Assembly: GCA_016744395.1 (NCBI GenBank)
Contig: JADGEK010000011.1
Coordinates: 1-64,000 of the forward strand
Length of the DNA: 64,000 bases
From: Gammaproteobacteria bacterium
GTDB taxonomy: Bacteria; Pseudomonadota; Gammaproteobacteria; GRL18
Reading direction: 5' to 3'
Below are positions 51,491-61,468 of this stretch, one piece after another. The stretch's first letter is position 1. Each line of letters starts with the position of its first letter. The notes beneath the pieces were generated by a model. The model saw only the letters and a program-made list of their open reading frames with translations, was not told the DNA's origin and made no database searches. The position numbers and the translations under genes were made by a program.

Positions 51491-54400
51491 ATGGCTGCCA
51501 CGCCTAATCTTGATGTTAATGTTATAAAAAAATTTAAGCCCTTAGATTCTCTGAGTCTTGATAAAGTTCAAGAAGTGATTGAAAAATCAGCTGTTCAGAA
51601 GATTCCTGCTGGGCGAATGCTTTTTAAACTGGGCGATAAAGATAAATGGACAGTTTATCTGCTTTCTGGGAAAGTTCAACTAAAGCAAAAAGATGGTTCT
51701 AAAATCATACTTGAAGCCAATACACCTGATGCCCAGGCTGCCATAGCCAATGAAATCCCACGTCCCGCATCCGCTAAGGCCAAAACAGATATTAGTATTC
51801 TCATCATCGATAGAGACCTACTGGACATATTACTTAACTGGAATGCCCCTTCCAGCATTGAAGTCTCTGATTTAGATGATGAAGACGAAGACTGGATGAC
51901 TCGTTTTCTACAATCCAATGCATTTTTGCAATTACCAGCGTCCAATATACAGGCATTAATGATGCGCCTGGTTGAAACACCTTTAGCTCAAGGTTCAACC
52001 ATCATTAAAGAAAATGATGCCAATGACGACAAATTTTATATTATCCAGCAGGGCCGCTGCCTTGTCACAAAAACCAATCAAAATTCTGGAGAAGAAATTA
52101 CACTTGCTGAATTACGCCTGGGCGATGGTTTTGGCGAAGAGGCTCTGATTACAGGTGGCATACGTGGTGCCAGCGTCATCATGAAAACCGATGGTGTGAT
52201 TCTATCTCTGGATAAAAAAGACTTTATAGATCTCCTGGTGTCCCCCTTAATTCATCGCATTAAACACGAAGCGATTGATGCTCTTGACAAACAAAAATAT
52301 CAACTCATTGATCTCAGGAATGAAGATGAATTTGCAGTCAATGGTCTGCCTGGCAGTAATAATATTCCAATTAACCTGATTCGGACTCAACTAAGTAAAT
52401 TGTCAGCTGACAAACACTTTATTCTTTATTCAGGTCATGAGAACCGCAGTATTGCGGGTGCTTTTTTATTTATTCAACAAGGCTTTGAATGCTCTATTAT
52501 AGAAGGTGGCATTGGTCAAGCAGATGTGCCTCCTCAAGCAACGAGCCCAGGAACCAGAACAGAAAAAGCAACAATCTCTGAGCCTAAGGTTCCAGAGAAA
52601 GCAACAAGCATTCCTCAAGAGACCGCTGGCAAGACCGTTACTGATATACCTTTTGATGAAAAAAGCGAACCTGACAAGACACACCCTGAACGTCGTCATG
52701 AAACACTCACTTCACCTGAAGTTGAAGCAGCTCGTAAAAAAGCAGAAGCCCAATCTAAGCAACTCACCATCGCAGAAACCGCTCGAAAAGAAGCTGAAAG
52801 TATGGCAGCTGATTTGAGAGGCGAAGCACAGGAGGCACTGAAAAAGGCAGAACAAGAAGCCAAAAGGGCTCAACAGGCTGAACTGGCACTTAAAACAGCA
52901 CAACTCAGAGCCGTTCAACTTGAAGCTCAACAAGAAGAACAGGGACAATCATCTCAAGAGCTCGAAAGCATTAAGCAACAGGTAGAAGAAGAAACCAATC
53001 TCAAAGCAGACGCTGAAAATGCCCGTCAAAAGGCCGAAGAAGAAGCGGAAAAATTCCGTAGTGAAGCAGATTCAGCTCGCCAACAAGCAGAAATAGAGGC
53101 ACAGCGAGCCACCGAAGCAGAAGCCGCACGAAAAGAAGCCGAAGAAACGGCAAAAGAACTTCACAAAGAAGCTTTACAGAAGAAATCGAATGAAGTAGAC
53201 AATGCTCTATCCAAAGCAAAATCAGAAGCTGAGCGTGCAGAAAGTGCAGAATTAGAAGCAAATCGTCTCAGAGAAGAATCAGAACAAGCACTTCAAAGAG
53301 CAGAAAATGAAGCCAAGCGAGCCGAAGAGGCTGAACAAGCAAGAAAAGAAGCTGAAGAAGCCATCCGTCAAGCCAGTCAGGAACAGTTAAGCGAGAAAGA
53401 AGCAGCCTTGGCTGAGGCACAAAAGCAATCTCAAGAAGAAGCACAACGTGCCGAGCAAGCAATTGAAGAAGCCCAGCGCGTCCGCGAAGAAGCCGAACAA
53501 GCCTTAAAACAATCAGAGGATCTGGCCAAACTCTCCTCTCAAGCTGAGTCTGAGCTATTAAATGCCAAAAGTGAAATTGAGCGTCTAAGAAAAGACGCTG
53601 ATGCCCGTCAGCATGCCGAAATTCATGAAGCCCGAATAAAAGCACAAGAAGAAAAGGAACGGGCTGAAAAAATTGATGCCGATAGAGAAGCGGCATTAGC
53701 TGAGGTGGAACGTCTCAAAGAAGAAATGCAAGATGCCAAGTCTCAAATGACAACTGAACTGGCAAAGCAACAAGAAGAACATGCCAAACACCAGGAACAG
53801 CAGTTTGGACACTTAAAATCAACTGCTGAAGATGAAATTCAGCACATGAAAGCTGAAATGGATGCGGCTCAAGAAGCACTTTCTGAAGAATATGCCCGCT
53901 TGAACATGGAACAGGAAACATCATTACAAGAAAAAATCAATCAGGCCCAATCAGAAGCCGATCAACATGAGAGTCAACGTCTGTCCGCAGAGCAAGCTCG
54001 TCTTGATGCACAAGATGAAATGCAGCGTCTTGCTGAACAAATGAAAAGTGAGAAGCTTGAGAGAGAAGAACAGGAAAAACTTCGCTCAGCAGAACTGGCC
54101 GAAGCACAACAACGCATCGAAAGCGCTAATGAACGTGCTCAAGCCGCAGAAGTAGCCCGAAAAGAATTTGAAGATGAATTAGAGCAAGTTCGTGCGGAAA
54201 CTGAAAAAGCACGTACCGAAATGGAGCAGTTGCGCCAGGATATGGCGTTGGAAATTGAAACAGAACGACAAGAATTAGAAGCGGCAGTGTTAAAACAGCG
54301 TGAAGACATGACACGTGAAATTGAAGCTGAACGTCAAGAGCTTGAAGCCGCTGTTTTAAAACAGCGTGAACAGCTGGAGTCTGAAAAAAAATCACTATCA

Positions 54401-55069
54401 GAAGAAGCTCAAAAGCTGGAAGAAGAAGCAGTCAAATACCAGCAGGAAATTTTTGCATTTAAAGAGCAGGTTGAAGCGTCAAAGCAAGAAGCAATAAATG
54501 AAGCAGAAGAATTGAGAGCTCAACAGGTAGAATTGAAGAAACAAACGGAAGAAGAAACTGAAAGATTAAAACTGCAGCTCGAAGCAGCTCGCCAGGAAGC
54601 AATGAAAGAAGTTGAAGAACTAAAAAATCAGAAAATCGAATTGGAGAAGCAAGCTCGAGAAGAAGCTCAGGAACTGAAAGAACAACTGGAACAAATCCAA
54701 ATCAATAAAAAACTTCAGGAGCAATCCATTGCTCTGCAAAGAGATGAGTTGGAGCGAATGCAGTCTGAAGCTGATAATGCTCGCAGTCAATTAGAAGCTG
54801 AATCCTTACGTTCTCGCGAAATTGAACGTCAGAATGCTCTACTGAGAGCGAAAGAAGAAGCCCGTAAACAGGCTATTGAAGAAGCCAAACGTCGTCGTGA
54901 ACAATTGTTGGGCAATACCCAGGAAACTACGCCAGCAGCCATACCAACAGTCCAGACAGAAGCAGCACCTCCTGTTTTGAAAACATCGGTACCTGATTCC
55001 TCTAATAGTTCAATTCATGATGATCTTAAAGCAGCTTACGATTCAATCAAAAAAGAAAATGGTGCTTAG
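51491..55069 (+). CDS. Giant protein: two cNMP-binding domains, Cys-less rhodanese domain, long coiled coil
   Basis: 1192 residues, no signal or membrane segment. Residues about 14-115 are a degenerate cyclic-nucleotide-binding domain. About 138-252 is a second one with a phosphate-binding-cassette-like FGEEALITGGIRGASV (Arg 225). About 262-345 is a rhodanese-like domain (YQLIDLRNEDEFAVNGLPGS, then ILYSGHENRS) whose catalytic Cys position is Ser 314, so it should be a binding domain. A Thr/Pro-rich linker follows. About 408-1150 is continuous Glu/Ala/Lys/Gln-rich coiled coil, then a short Pro-rich tail. It may be a filamentous scaffold controlled by a nucleotide. It heads a likely operon with yigZ, syd and a PP2C phosphatase. 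I know no characterised protein of this full architecture. Confidence 0.75.
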   Translation: MAATPNLDVNVIKKFKPLDSLSLDKVQEVIEKSAVQKIPAGRMLFKLGDKDKWTVYLLSGKVQLKQKDGSKIILEANTPDAQAAIANEIPRPASAKAKTDISILIIDRDLLDILLNWNAPSSIEVSDLDDEDEDWMTRFLQSNAFLQLPASNIQALMMRLVETPLAQGSTIIKENDANDDKFYIIQQGRCLVTKTNQNSGEEITLAELRLGDGFGEEALITGGIRGASVIMKTDGVILSLDKKDFIDLLVSPLIHRIKHEAIDALDKQKYQLIDLRNEDEFAVNGLPGSNNIPINLIRTQLSKLSADKHFILYSGHENRSIAGAFLFIQQGFECSIIEGGIGQADVPPQATSPGTRTEKATISEPKVPEKATSIPQETAGKTVTDIPFDEKSEPDKTHPERRHETLTSPEVEAARKKAEAQSKQLTIAETARKEAESMAADLRGEAQEALKKAEQEAKRAQQAELALKTAQLRAVQLEAQQEEQGQSSQELESIKQQVEEETNLKADAENARQKAEEEAEKFRSEADSARQQAEIEAQRATEAEAARKEAEETAKELHKEALQKKSNEVDNALSKAKSEAERAESAELEANRLREESEQALQRAENEAKRAEEAEQARKEAEEAIRQASQEQLSEKEAALAEAQKQSQEEAQRAEQAIEEAQRVREEAEQALKQSEDLAKLSSQAESELLNAKSEIERLRKDADARQHAEIHEARIKAQEEKERAEKIDADREAALAEVERLKEEMQDAKSQMTTELAKQQEEHAKHQEQQFGHLKSTAEDEIQHMKAEMDAAQEALSEEYARLNMEQETSLQEKINQAQSEADQHESQRLSAEQARLDAQDEMQRLAEQMKSEKLEREEQEKLRSAELAEAQQRIESANERAQAAEVARKEFEDELEQVRAETEKARTEMEQLRQDMALEIETERQELEAAVLKQREDMTREIEAERQELEAAVLKQREQLESEKKSLSEEAQKLEEEAVKYQQEIFAFKEQVEASKQEAINEAEELRAQQVELKKQTEEETERLKLQLEAARQEAMKEVEELKNQKIELEKQAREEAQELKEQLEQIQINKKLQEQSIALQRDELERMQSEADNARSQLEAESLRSREIERQNALLRAKEEARKQAIEEAKRRREQLLGNTQETTPAAIPTVQTEAAPPVLKTSVPDSSNSSIHDDLKAAYDSIKKENGA

Positions 55070-55093
55070 AACACCCGATTCTTAAGCCCAAAT

Positions 55094-55744
55094 ATGCTTG
55101 ATAACACACGCTATTCTGTCCCCGCAAAAAACATTGAAGTGGTCACTGAAATAAAGCGCAGTCGGTTTATTGCACGAATTTCTCACAGCCAAAATGCAGA
55201 TGAAGCCTTTGCCGTGATTGAACAAGCAAAAAAAGATTTTCCTGATGCCCGACATCACTGTTGGGCTTTTATCGCCTGCTCTCCCCTATCAGCATCAGCC
55301 GTACGTTTTTGTGATGCAGGAGAGCCTGCGGGCACCGCAGGAAAACCCATATTAAACGTTCTTCAATACAGTCATTATGGCGAAATTGTTTGTGTTGTCA
55401 GCCGTTATTTTGGTGGTATAAAACTGGGAGCAGGCGGTCTGGTTCGAGCTTATAGCAATAGCACTCAGGCTGCTTTAGAACAATTAATCGTTAAAGAAAT
55501 AGTTGAACTTTCTTCAGTACTGATTCAATTTTCATACCCATATGAATCCTCTATTCGACACTATCTGGAATCTATCAATGTTATGATTAGCCAGGTTGAT
55601 TATCAGGAACAGGTTATTTTCAAATTGAGTATTGAAAAAAGACTCATAAAACCAATGATGGAGCATGCTTTAAACCTGTGTAGAGGTGAAATTGTATTGC
55701 TTAATTCAAGTTCGTTAAAGACTAACTCATTAAAGATTAAATAA
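55094..55744 (+). CDS. yigZ: YigZ/IMPACT family protein
   Basis: A 216-residue protein with the UPF0029 (IMPACT) N-terminal domain: EIKRSRFIARISHSQNADEA, DARHHCWAFIACSP, DAGEPAGTAGKPILNVL and VVSRYFGGIKLGAGGLVRAYS, all family signatures. A DUF1949-type C-terminal ferredoxin-like domain follows (about residues 140-210). It probably binds nucleotides or nucleic acids; the function in bacteria is unsettled. It begins 24 bp after the long coiled-coil gene and 3 bp before syd. Confidence 0.93.
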   Translation: MLDNTRYSVPAKNIEVVTEIKRSRFIARISHSQNADEAFAVIEQAKKDFPDARHHCWAFIACSPLSASAVRFCDAGEPAGTAGKPILNVLQYSHYGEIVCVVSRYFGGIKLGAGGLVRAYSNSTQAALEQLIVKEIVELSSVLIQFSYPYESSIRHYLESINVMISQVDYQEQVIFKLSIEKRLIKPMMEHALNLCRGEIVLLNSSSLKTNSLKIK

Positions 55745-55747
55745 ACA

Positions 55748-56320
55748 ATGCCTAACGTAAAAATAAAAAACTGTCTGGATAACTTTTTTAAACGCTTTAT
55801 CAATACGGTTGAAGCTGAAACAGGCAATCTTCCCACCACCAAAAATGAACCTGATTGGCCATCAGACTGCCAGCAAGGTGATGCCTTTCTTTCTGAAGAA
55901 ATGGTTGACTCAATTCATTGGCAACCCATACAACGTGAGACCAATAACGCTTTAGCAGGGCTTGAAAAAGCATTAGACATCGAAATTCATCAAGATATAC
56001 AGGCCTTTTTTTGCCATTATTGGTCAGAACAAATCGAAACAATTTTTCAGCAAGGTAATTTGTTACTATTATTTGTCTGGAATCAGGCCGATATGGAACG
56101 ATTAATAGAAAATCAAATCGGCCATGCATTAGGAAAAATCCGAAACAAACAAACATTGACTTTTTTTATTGCCTGTACCGATTCAGATTATATTATCAGC
56201 ATTGAGAACGATTCAGGACAAGTGGTTCTAGAGCGCCCAGGCTATCCCATGGAAAAAATATTGGCTTCTAATTTAACTCAATTTATAAACGAACTGGAAT
56301 ACGGCAAGTTATCAGCCTAA
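55748..56320 (+). CDS. syd: SecY-interacting protein Syd
   Basis: A 190-residue protein matching Syd: SIHWQPIQRETNNALAGLEKALDIEIHQD (the W-Q-P and N-x-x-x-L-E blocks), FWSEQ-like CHYWSEQIETIF, then ERLIENQIGHALGKIRNKQ, FIACTDSDYIISIENDSGQV and the LASNLTQFINEL end. Syd binds SecY and SecA-related translocons on the cytoplasmic side and monitors SecYEG assembly. Linkage to yigZ and a PP2C gene is not the E. coli arrangement. Confidence 0.88.
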   Translation: MPNVKIKNCLDNFFKRFINTVEAETGNLPTTKNEPDWPSDCQQGDAFLSEEMVDSIHWQPIQRETNNALAGLEKALDIEIHQDIQAFFCHYWSEQIETIFQQGNLLLLFVWNQADMERLIENQIGHALGKIRNKQTLTFFIACTDSDYIISIENDSGQVVLERPGYPMEKILASNLTQFINELEYGKLSA

Positions 56321-56329
56321 GATAAGTTT

Positions 56330-57145
56330 ATGCTTAAAGAATTTTTCGACAAACTCACATTTAAACCCGATCCAATTCGGCTTTATTCAGCAGGAATAAC
56401 TGATGTAGGACGACGCAGAGATCATAATGAGGATAATTATCTCATTGATGAAAAGCTGGGCCTGTTTATCGTCGCTGATGGAATGGGTGGCCACGAAGCA
56501 GGTGAAGTTGCCAGCAAACTGGCTATTGAGACCATTTTTAACCATATCAGAAAATTAGACGACAGCTACAAACAAAGCAGCAAAAAAAGTACCAAACAAA
56601 TCATAGAAATTATTAACAATTTATTACAAGATGCTGTTGAAGATGCTAATAATCAAACCCATTGCTACAATATCGCCAAAGGTCTATCTGAGGGCAGAGG
56701 CATGGGGACAACAGTGACAGGCTTCTTAGTCAGCACACCTGATGACACAGGGGTAAAGAAACTTTATTCTTTTAATGTGGGCGACAGTCGAACTTATTCT
56801 TTTCATCGAGGCCAGTTAACACAGCTGAGTACCGATCACAGTCATTATCAATTATGGTTGGAAACAGGCAAGGACGGTCCTCCGCCCAAGCATAATATTA
56901 TCTACAAAGCCATTGGCCCATGGCGGCGAATTGTGGCTGAACAAAAGACTATCGAGATAAAAGCCAATGAACTCTTTTTGCTTTGCTCTGACGGCTTAAG
57001 CGATATGTTAGCCGATAAGGAAATACGTCAAATTCTTCATGACAACAGAAAAAATACACTTAAAATTATGGCTCATAGCTTAATTGATGCCGCCAATGAA
57101 GCAGGAGGAAAAGATAACATTACAGTTGTCATCGTCAGACCTTAA
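56330..57145 (+). CDS. PP2C-type Ser/Thr protein phosphatase
   Basis: A 271-residue single-domain PPM/PP2C phosphatase with all metal-binding acidic residues in context: GRRRDHNEDNYL, FIVADGMGGHEAGEVAS, MGTTVTGFLV, NVGDSRTYSF, LCSDGLSDMLAD and GGKDNITVVIV. No membrane segment. An insertion with Lys/Ser repeats (about residues 82-92) is unusual. It ends the operon with the long coiled-coil protein, yigZ and syd. No Hanks-type kinase is in the window, so its substrate and opposing kinase are unknown. The coiled-coil protein is a candidate partner. Confidence 0.92.
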   Translation: MLKEFFDKLTFKPDPIRLYSAGITDVGRRRDHNEDNYLIDEKLGLFIVADGMGGHEAGEVASKLAIETIFNHIRKLDDSYKQSSKKSTKQIIEIINNLLQDAVEDANNQTHCYNIAKGLSEGRGMGTTVTGFLVSTPDDTGVKKLYSFNVGDSRTYSFHRGQLTQLSTDHSHYQLWLETGKDGPPPKHNIIYKAIGPWRRIVAEQKTIEIKANELFLLCSDGLSDMLADKEIRQILHDNRKNTLKIMAHSLIDAANEAGGKDNITVVIVRP

Positions 57146-57286
57146 AAGGGATGCTGTTGAAAATTAAATTAAAATTCAGAAAAATTCTAATTTATTTATC
57201 ACCGTTCACTTTTCAATAACATGCGCCGTTCTGAATATACTATAAGCTTTTAGATCAATAAAACATTTTCCTAGAGTACGCATCAA

Positions 57287-58435
57287 ATGATACCAAAAAA
57301 ATTATTGACTAAAAAAAACTTTCTGTTTAGTTGCTCAATTATTATGTCTTTAAGCTTTTCATGCTGGATGGTTTTACTCAATAACTTTGTGGTAGAAAAA
57401 GCGGCATTTACGGGTGCTGAGATTGGTATTTTACAGAGCTTACGTGAAGTCCCTGGTTTTTTGTCATTTACTGCTGTTTTTTTATTACTCATATGGCATG
57501 AACAAACACTGGCATTGATATCCCTTTGCCTGTTAACAGCAGGCATTGCTATCACAGGTTATTTTCCCACTACTTATGGCCTGTACGCAACCACGGTCTT
57601 AATGTCGATTGGCTTTCATTACTTTGAAGCCGTCAACCAATCACTGCAATTACAATATTTATCAAAAGCTGAAGCCCCAAAAGTGATGGGGCAGTTAATT
57701 TCTGTTCGAAGTGCAGCCGCATTATTGAGTTATGCCTCAATCTGGATCTTTTTTAATATCCTGGGCTTTGATTTTAAGCTCATTTATTTGATAGTAGGCG
57801 GACTCAGTTTTGTATTAGTGCTTTTTGTATCCAAAGCCTTTCCAAAATTTGCAGAAGAAGTACCACAGCATAAAAAACTCATTCTTCGTCGACGCTACAG
57901 TTTATTTTATTTACTGACTTTTTTTGCAGGGGCCCGACGACAAATTTTTATTGTATTTGCCGCATTTATGATGGTAGAAAAATTTGGCTATAGTGCTTCT
58001 GATATCGCCCTACTATTCATTGTCAATCATGTTCTGAATTTATACATCGCTCCTAAAATAGGTCAATGGATAGGCAGAGTGGGTGAACGCAAAGCATTAA
58101 CAGTGGAGTATATTGGTCTGATAGTTGTTTTTAGCTCCTATGCCATCGTTGATAATGCCACTATTGCAGCTTGTCTGTTTATTATCGACCATCTGTTTTT
58201 TGCTATGGCAATCGCTATCAAAACCTACTTTCAAAAAATTGCCGATCAAGCGGATATGGCTTCATCTGCTGGGGTGAGCTTTAGTATTAACCATATTGCA
58301 GCGGTGATTATTCCAGCGGCATTTGGCATGCTATGGTTATATGATCCTGCCCTGGTTTTTTATTCGGGTGCATTCATTGCTTTTATATCACTGCTACTGA
58401 CTCAAGGCATATCTTATGAGAAAAGTCCTATTTGA
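57287..58435 (+). CDS. Major facilitator superfamily transporter
   Basis: A 382-residue membrane protein with about 11-12 hydrophobic segments. MFS-like features include the pairs of helices around residues 15-110, the central basic loop (PQHKKLILRRRY) and the second six-helix half from about 205. The motif between helices 2 and 3 is not classical. A charged ARRQ follows helix 7. The substrate cannot be predicted. The gene stands alone after the PP2C gene with 141 bp between them. Confidence 0.75.
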   Translation: MIPKKLLTKKNFLFSCSIIMSLSFSCWMVLLNNFVVEKAAFTGAEIGILQSLREVPGFLSFTAVFLLLIWHEQTLALISLCLLTAGIAITGYFPTTYGLYATTVLMSIGFHYFEAVNQSLQLQYLSKAEAPKVMGQLISVRSAAALLSYASIWIFFNILGFDFKLIYLIVGGLSFVLVLFVSKAFPKFAEEVPQHKKLILRRRYSLFYLLTFFAGARRQIFIVFAAFMMVEKFGYSASDIALLFIVNHVLNLYIAPKIGQWIGRVGERKALTVEYIGLIVVFSSYAIVDNATIAACLFIIDHLFFAMAIAIKTYFQKIADQADMASSAGVSFSINHIAAVIIPAAFGMLWLYDPALVFYSGAFIAFISLLLTQGISYEKSPI

Positions 58436-58717
58436 TATGTATACTCGTGATAGCTCTCTGGCAACCTCAGTACAGACTTGTTGCTTTAATGATATGCCCT
58501 AAATATCGCTTTCCACCACTTAAAAACTGTGGACGGGATGATGGTTTCAGAGAAGCACTTATATTCAGTTAAAATTTATTGAAGTCTAAAATTGCCTTGT
58601 CAGCACTCTAAAAGCTTGATCTCATATTAAGTATTTATAATACTCAAATTTTTTCTTTTTTCTGATTGATCGTCTATATTTAAAATAATAGCATCTGCCT
58701 GGAAAAGGAAGAGAAGA

Positions 58718-61444
58718 GTGACAATAAACAAACATGAAATAGAAGTCGAAAATAAAAACGACCTCCTGTTTGGTGATACAGAGCATAATGCAGACCAGGA
58801 TAAACAGCCAGTGGCATTCAATCATTCACCCTGGAAAATTATGATCATCGATGATGATAAAAGTATCCACAGTGTTTCTCAAATGGTGTTAAAAAATTTT
58901 TCTTACAAGAACCGTGGACTTGAATTTATTCATGGTTATTCAGGTGACGAAGCATGTAAATTAGTAGAACAACATCCTGACACTGCTATATTACTGCTAG
59001 ATGTGGTGATGGAAACTGATACAGCAGGTCTGGATACAGTGAAATATATCCGAGAGAAATTGCAGAACAGGACCATCAGAATTATTCTTCGCACTGGTCA
59101 GCCTGGACAGGCACCTAAACACACCGTGGTGCGGATGTATGACATCAATGACTACCTGGAAAAGAGCAAACTCACTTCACAATATCTTGAGATTGCCTTG
59201 ATCACTTCGCTTCGATCATTTGATGACATCTGCACTATCAACCAGCTCACGGCCGACAATGACACCCTGGACTCCATCATCAAAATTCGCACTCAAGATT
59301 TATCTGATGCTAACGCCATACTACGGCAGCAAATGAAGAATCAAGCACAGACTCATGAAGCGCTGCAAAGAAGTGAGACACAATTGGCTGAGGCCCAGCG
59401 TATTGCCCACATTGGCCATTTTGAATGGTCCAGCACCAATGGCAACATGACATGGTCTGAACAGGTTTGTCATATCCTGGCAACCACCGTGACAACAAAT
59501 CAGCACACACTGACTGAATTTCTAAATTATATTTTTATTGACGATCAAGATTTAGTAGTAAAAACGATGGAACAGGCTATTCAGAATCAACGACCTTACG
59601 ACATCGAACTTCGAGTACAACAGACCTCTGGAAATATTTGTTACGTGCGTCAACAGGGCGATGCATTGGTGGATACAGATGGCGATGTGACACGTATTGT
59701 TGGTACTCTGCAGGATATTACCGAGCAGCGTCTTGCGGAAATTGAAATGCGAAAGCTATCGACAGCAATTGAACAAATTGCTGATGGTATTATGATCACT
59801 GATCCTAATGGCATCATTGAATATGTGAACCCTGCCATTACGGAAATAACTGGGTATAGCCAAGAAGAGCTAATTGGTAAGACTCCGAACATACTGAAAT
59901 CAGGTAAACAGGGTGATGTTTTTTATCAACGGATGTGGAAGACTATTCTTCAAGGAGTAGTGTTCAATGAAGTTGTTATTAACAGGAAAAAGAATGGCCA
60001 GTTTTATTTCGAAGAAAAAACCATAACACCACAGAAAAATACTCGTGGTGAAATCATTAGCTATATTTCCAGTGGTAAAGATATTACCGAACGAATGGAA
60101 GCTCAGGAGCGCTTACACCATCTTGCCCATCATGATTCCCTGACAGGATTGCCTAACAGAATACTGTTTGAGGATCGTCTTGCTCAAGCAATACTGCGTA
60201 CTCGCTGGCAGAAGAGAAAAATTGCAATATTATTTCTTGATATGGATCGTTTCAAGGTTATCAATGACAGCCTGGGCCATAATATCGGTGATATAATTCT
60301 GCAGGAGATAGCTTTACGGCTTTCAGACTGTGTGCCTGAGGGTGACACAGTTTCCCGATTTAGTAGTGATGAGTTCTGCATCATCCTCAATGACATTGCA
60401 GCAGAAAGTGATATTCCCAAGTTGGCCAGCAAGATACTCATTGACCTGGCAGTACCCTTCAACTGCGAAGGTCGCGAGTTATTTGTTACCTCCAGCATTG
60501 GTATCAGTCTATTTCCCGATGATGGTGACAACGCCCAGACACTATTGAAAAAAGCCGATGCAGCCATGTATCACTCCAAACGAAAAGGTAGAAATGCTTT
60601 TCAGTTTTACACTACAGAAGACGAGCAAAAGGCAATAGAACGTCTGACACTGGAGTCAAGTCTACGACGGGCATTAGAACGCGACGAATTCAGACTCTAT
60701 TACCAGCCTCAGCTCAGTCTCCCTTCTTGTCAGGTTGACAGTTATGAAGCATTGATACGCTGGCAGCACTCAGAATATGGCCTTGTTTCTCCCATCCACT
60801 TTATACCATTGCTGGAAGAGACAGGAATGATTATCGATGTCGGTGAATGGGTTTTGCAGACAGCCTGCACTCAGGAAAAGAAAAACCAGCAAGCAGGTCA
60901 CTCTGCAAAAAAAGTAGCGGTTAATATTTCTATCCACCAGTTCAGACAAAAAGACTTCATTCAGATGGTTGAACGTACATTAAAAAACACCCGACTTGCA
61001 CCCAATTATCTCGAATTAGAAGTCACTGAAGGAGTGTTGATAGATGATATCAACGAAACTGCAGAAAAATTGCAGGAACTGCATAATATGGGTGTATCTC
61101 TTTCTATCGATGATTTTGGTACTGGCTATTCCTCAATGAACTATCTCAGGCGATTACCATTTGATTTGCTGAAAATCGACCGTTCATTTGTAAATGAAAT
61201 CACCACCAATAGTGAAGACGGTGCCATCACAGCGGCCATCATTACCCTGGCACATTCCATTGGTCTTGAGGTCGTTGCCGAAGGTGTCGAAACCACGGAG
61301 CAATTGCAGATTCTTGATAAACTGGGTTGCGACTCTATTCAGGGCTATCTCTGTAGTCCTCCGTTACCTACCGATGCATTTAATTCAATGGAAGATGATC
61401 TTTACCACACCTGGAAGGAACACTTAAGTCACAGCGAACACTAG
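58718..61444 (+). CDS. REC-PAS-PAS-GGDEF*-EAL c-di-GMP signalling protein
   Basis: 908 residues from a GTG with GGAAGAGAAG before it. The receiver domain (about 40-170) has Asp 95 in LLLDVVMETD and the RTGQPGQAP stretch of DUF3369-type receivers. A PAS domain is at about 222-342 and a second at about 345-462. The GGDEF domain (about 466-632) has the active motif changed to S-S-D-E-F (550-554), so cyclase activity is unlikely. The EAL domain (about 645-900) is intact, with E-A-L at 678-680, DDFGTGYSSMNYL and KIDRSFV, so phosphodiesterase activity is likely. It is the first gene of an operon with a MetOD1-like protein and a histidine kinase, which probably phosphorylates the receiver. Confidence 0.9.
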   Translation: MTINKHEIEVENKNDLLFGDTEHNADQDKQPVAFNHSPWKIMIIDDDKSIHSVSQMVLKNFSYKNRGLEFIHGYSGDEACKLVEQHPDTAILLLDVVMETDTAGLDTVKYIREKLQNRTIRIILRTGQPGQAPKHTVVRMYDINDYLEKSKLTSQYLEIALITSLRSFDDICTINQLTADNDTLDSIIKIRTQDLSDANAILRQQMKNQAQTHEALQRSETQLAEAQRIAHIGHFEWSSTNGNMTWSEQVCHILATTVTTNQHTLTEFLNYIFIDDQDLVVKTMEQAIQNQRPYDIELRVQQTSGNICYVRQQGDALVDTDGDVTRIVGTLQDITEQRLAEIEMRKLSTAIEQIADGIMITDPNGIIEYVNPAITEITGYSQEELIGKTPNILKSGKQGDVFYQRMWKTILQGVVFNEVVINRKKNGQFYFEEKTITPQKNTRGEIISYISSGKDITERMEAQERLHHLAHHDSLTGLPNRILFEDRLAQAILRTRWQKRKIAILFLDMDRFKVINDSLGHNIGDIILQEIALRLSDCVPEGDTVSRFSSDEFCIILNDIAAESDIPKLASKILIDLAVPFNCEGRELFVTSSIGISLFPDDGDNAQTLLKKADAAMYHSKRKGRNAFQFYTTEDEQKAIERLTLESSLRRALERDEFRLYYQPQLSLPSCQVDSYEALIRWQHSEYGLVSPIHFIPLLEETGMIIDVGEWVLQTACTQEKKNQQAGHSAKKVAVNISIHQFRQKDFIQMVERTLKNTRLAPNYLELEVTEGVLIDDINETAEKLQELHNMGVSLSIDDFGTGYSSMNYLRRLPFDLLKIDRSFVNEITTNSEDGAITAAIITLAHSIGLEVVAEGVETTEQLQILDKLGCDSIQGYLCSPPLPTDAFNSMEDDLYHTWKEHLSHSEH

Positions 61445-61468
61445 CCTAACTTCATAGGAGCACCGCTC

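Noticed and set aside
52466-54395. Several minus-strand frames of 69-142 codons opposite the coiled-coil gene
   Set aside because: They are Leu-rich shadows produced by the repetitive Glu/Ala/Lys codons of the real gene on the plus strand.
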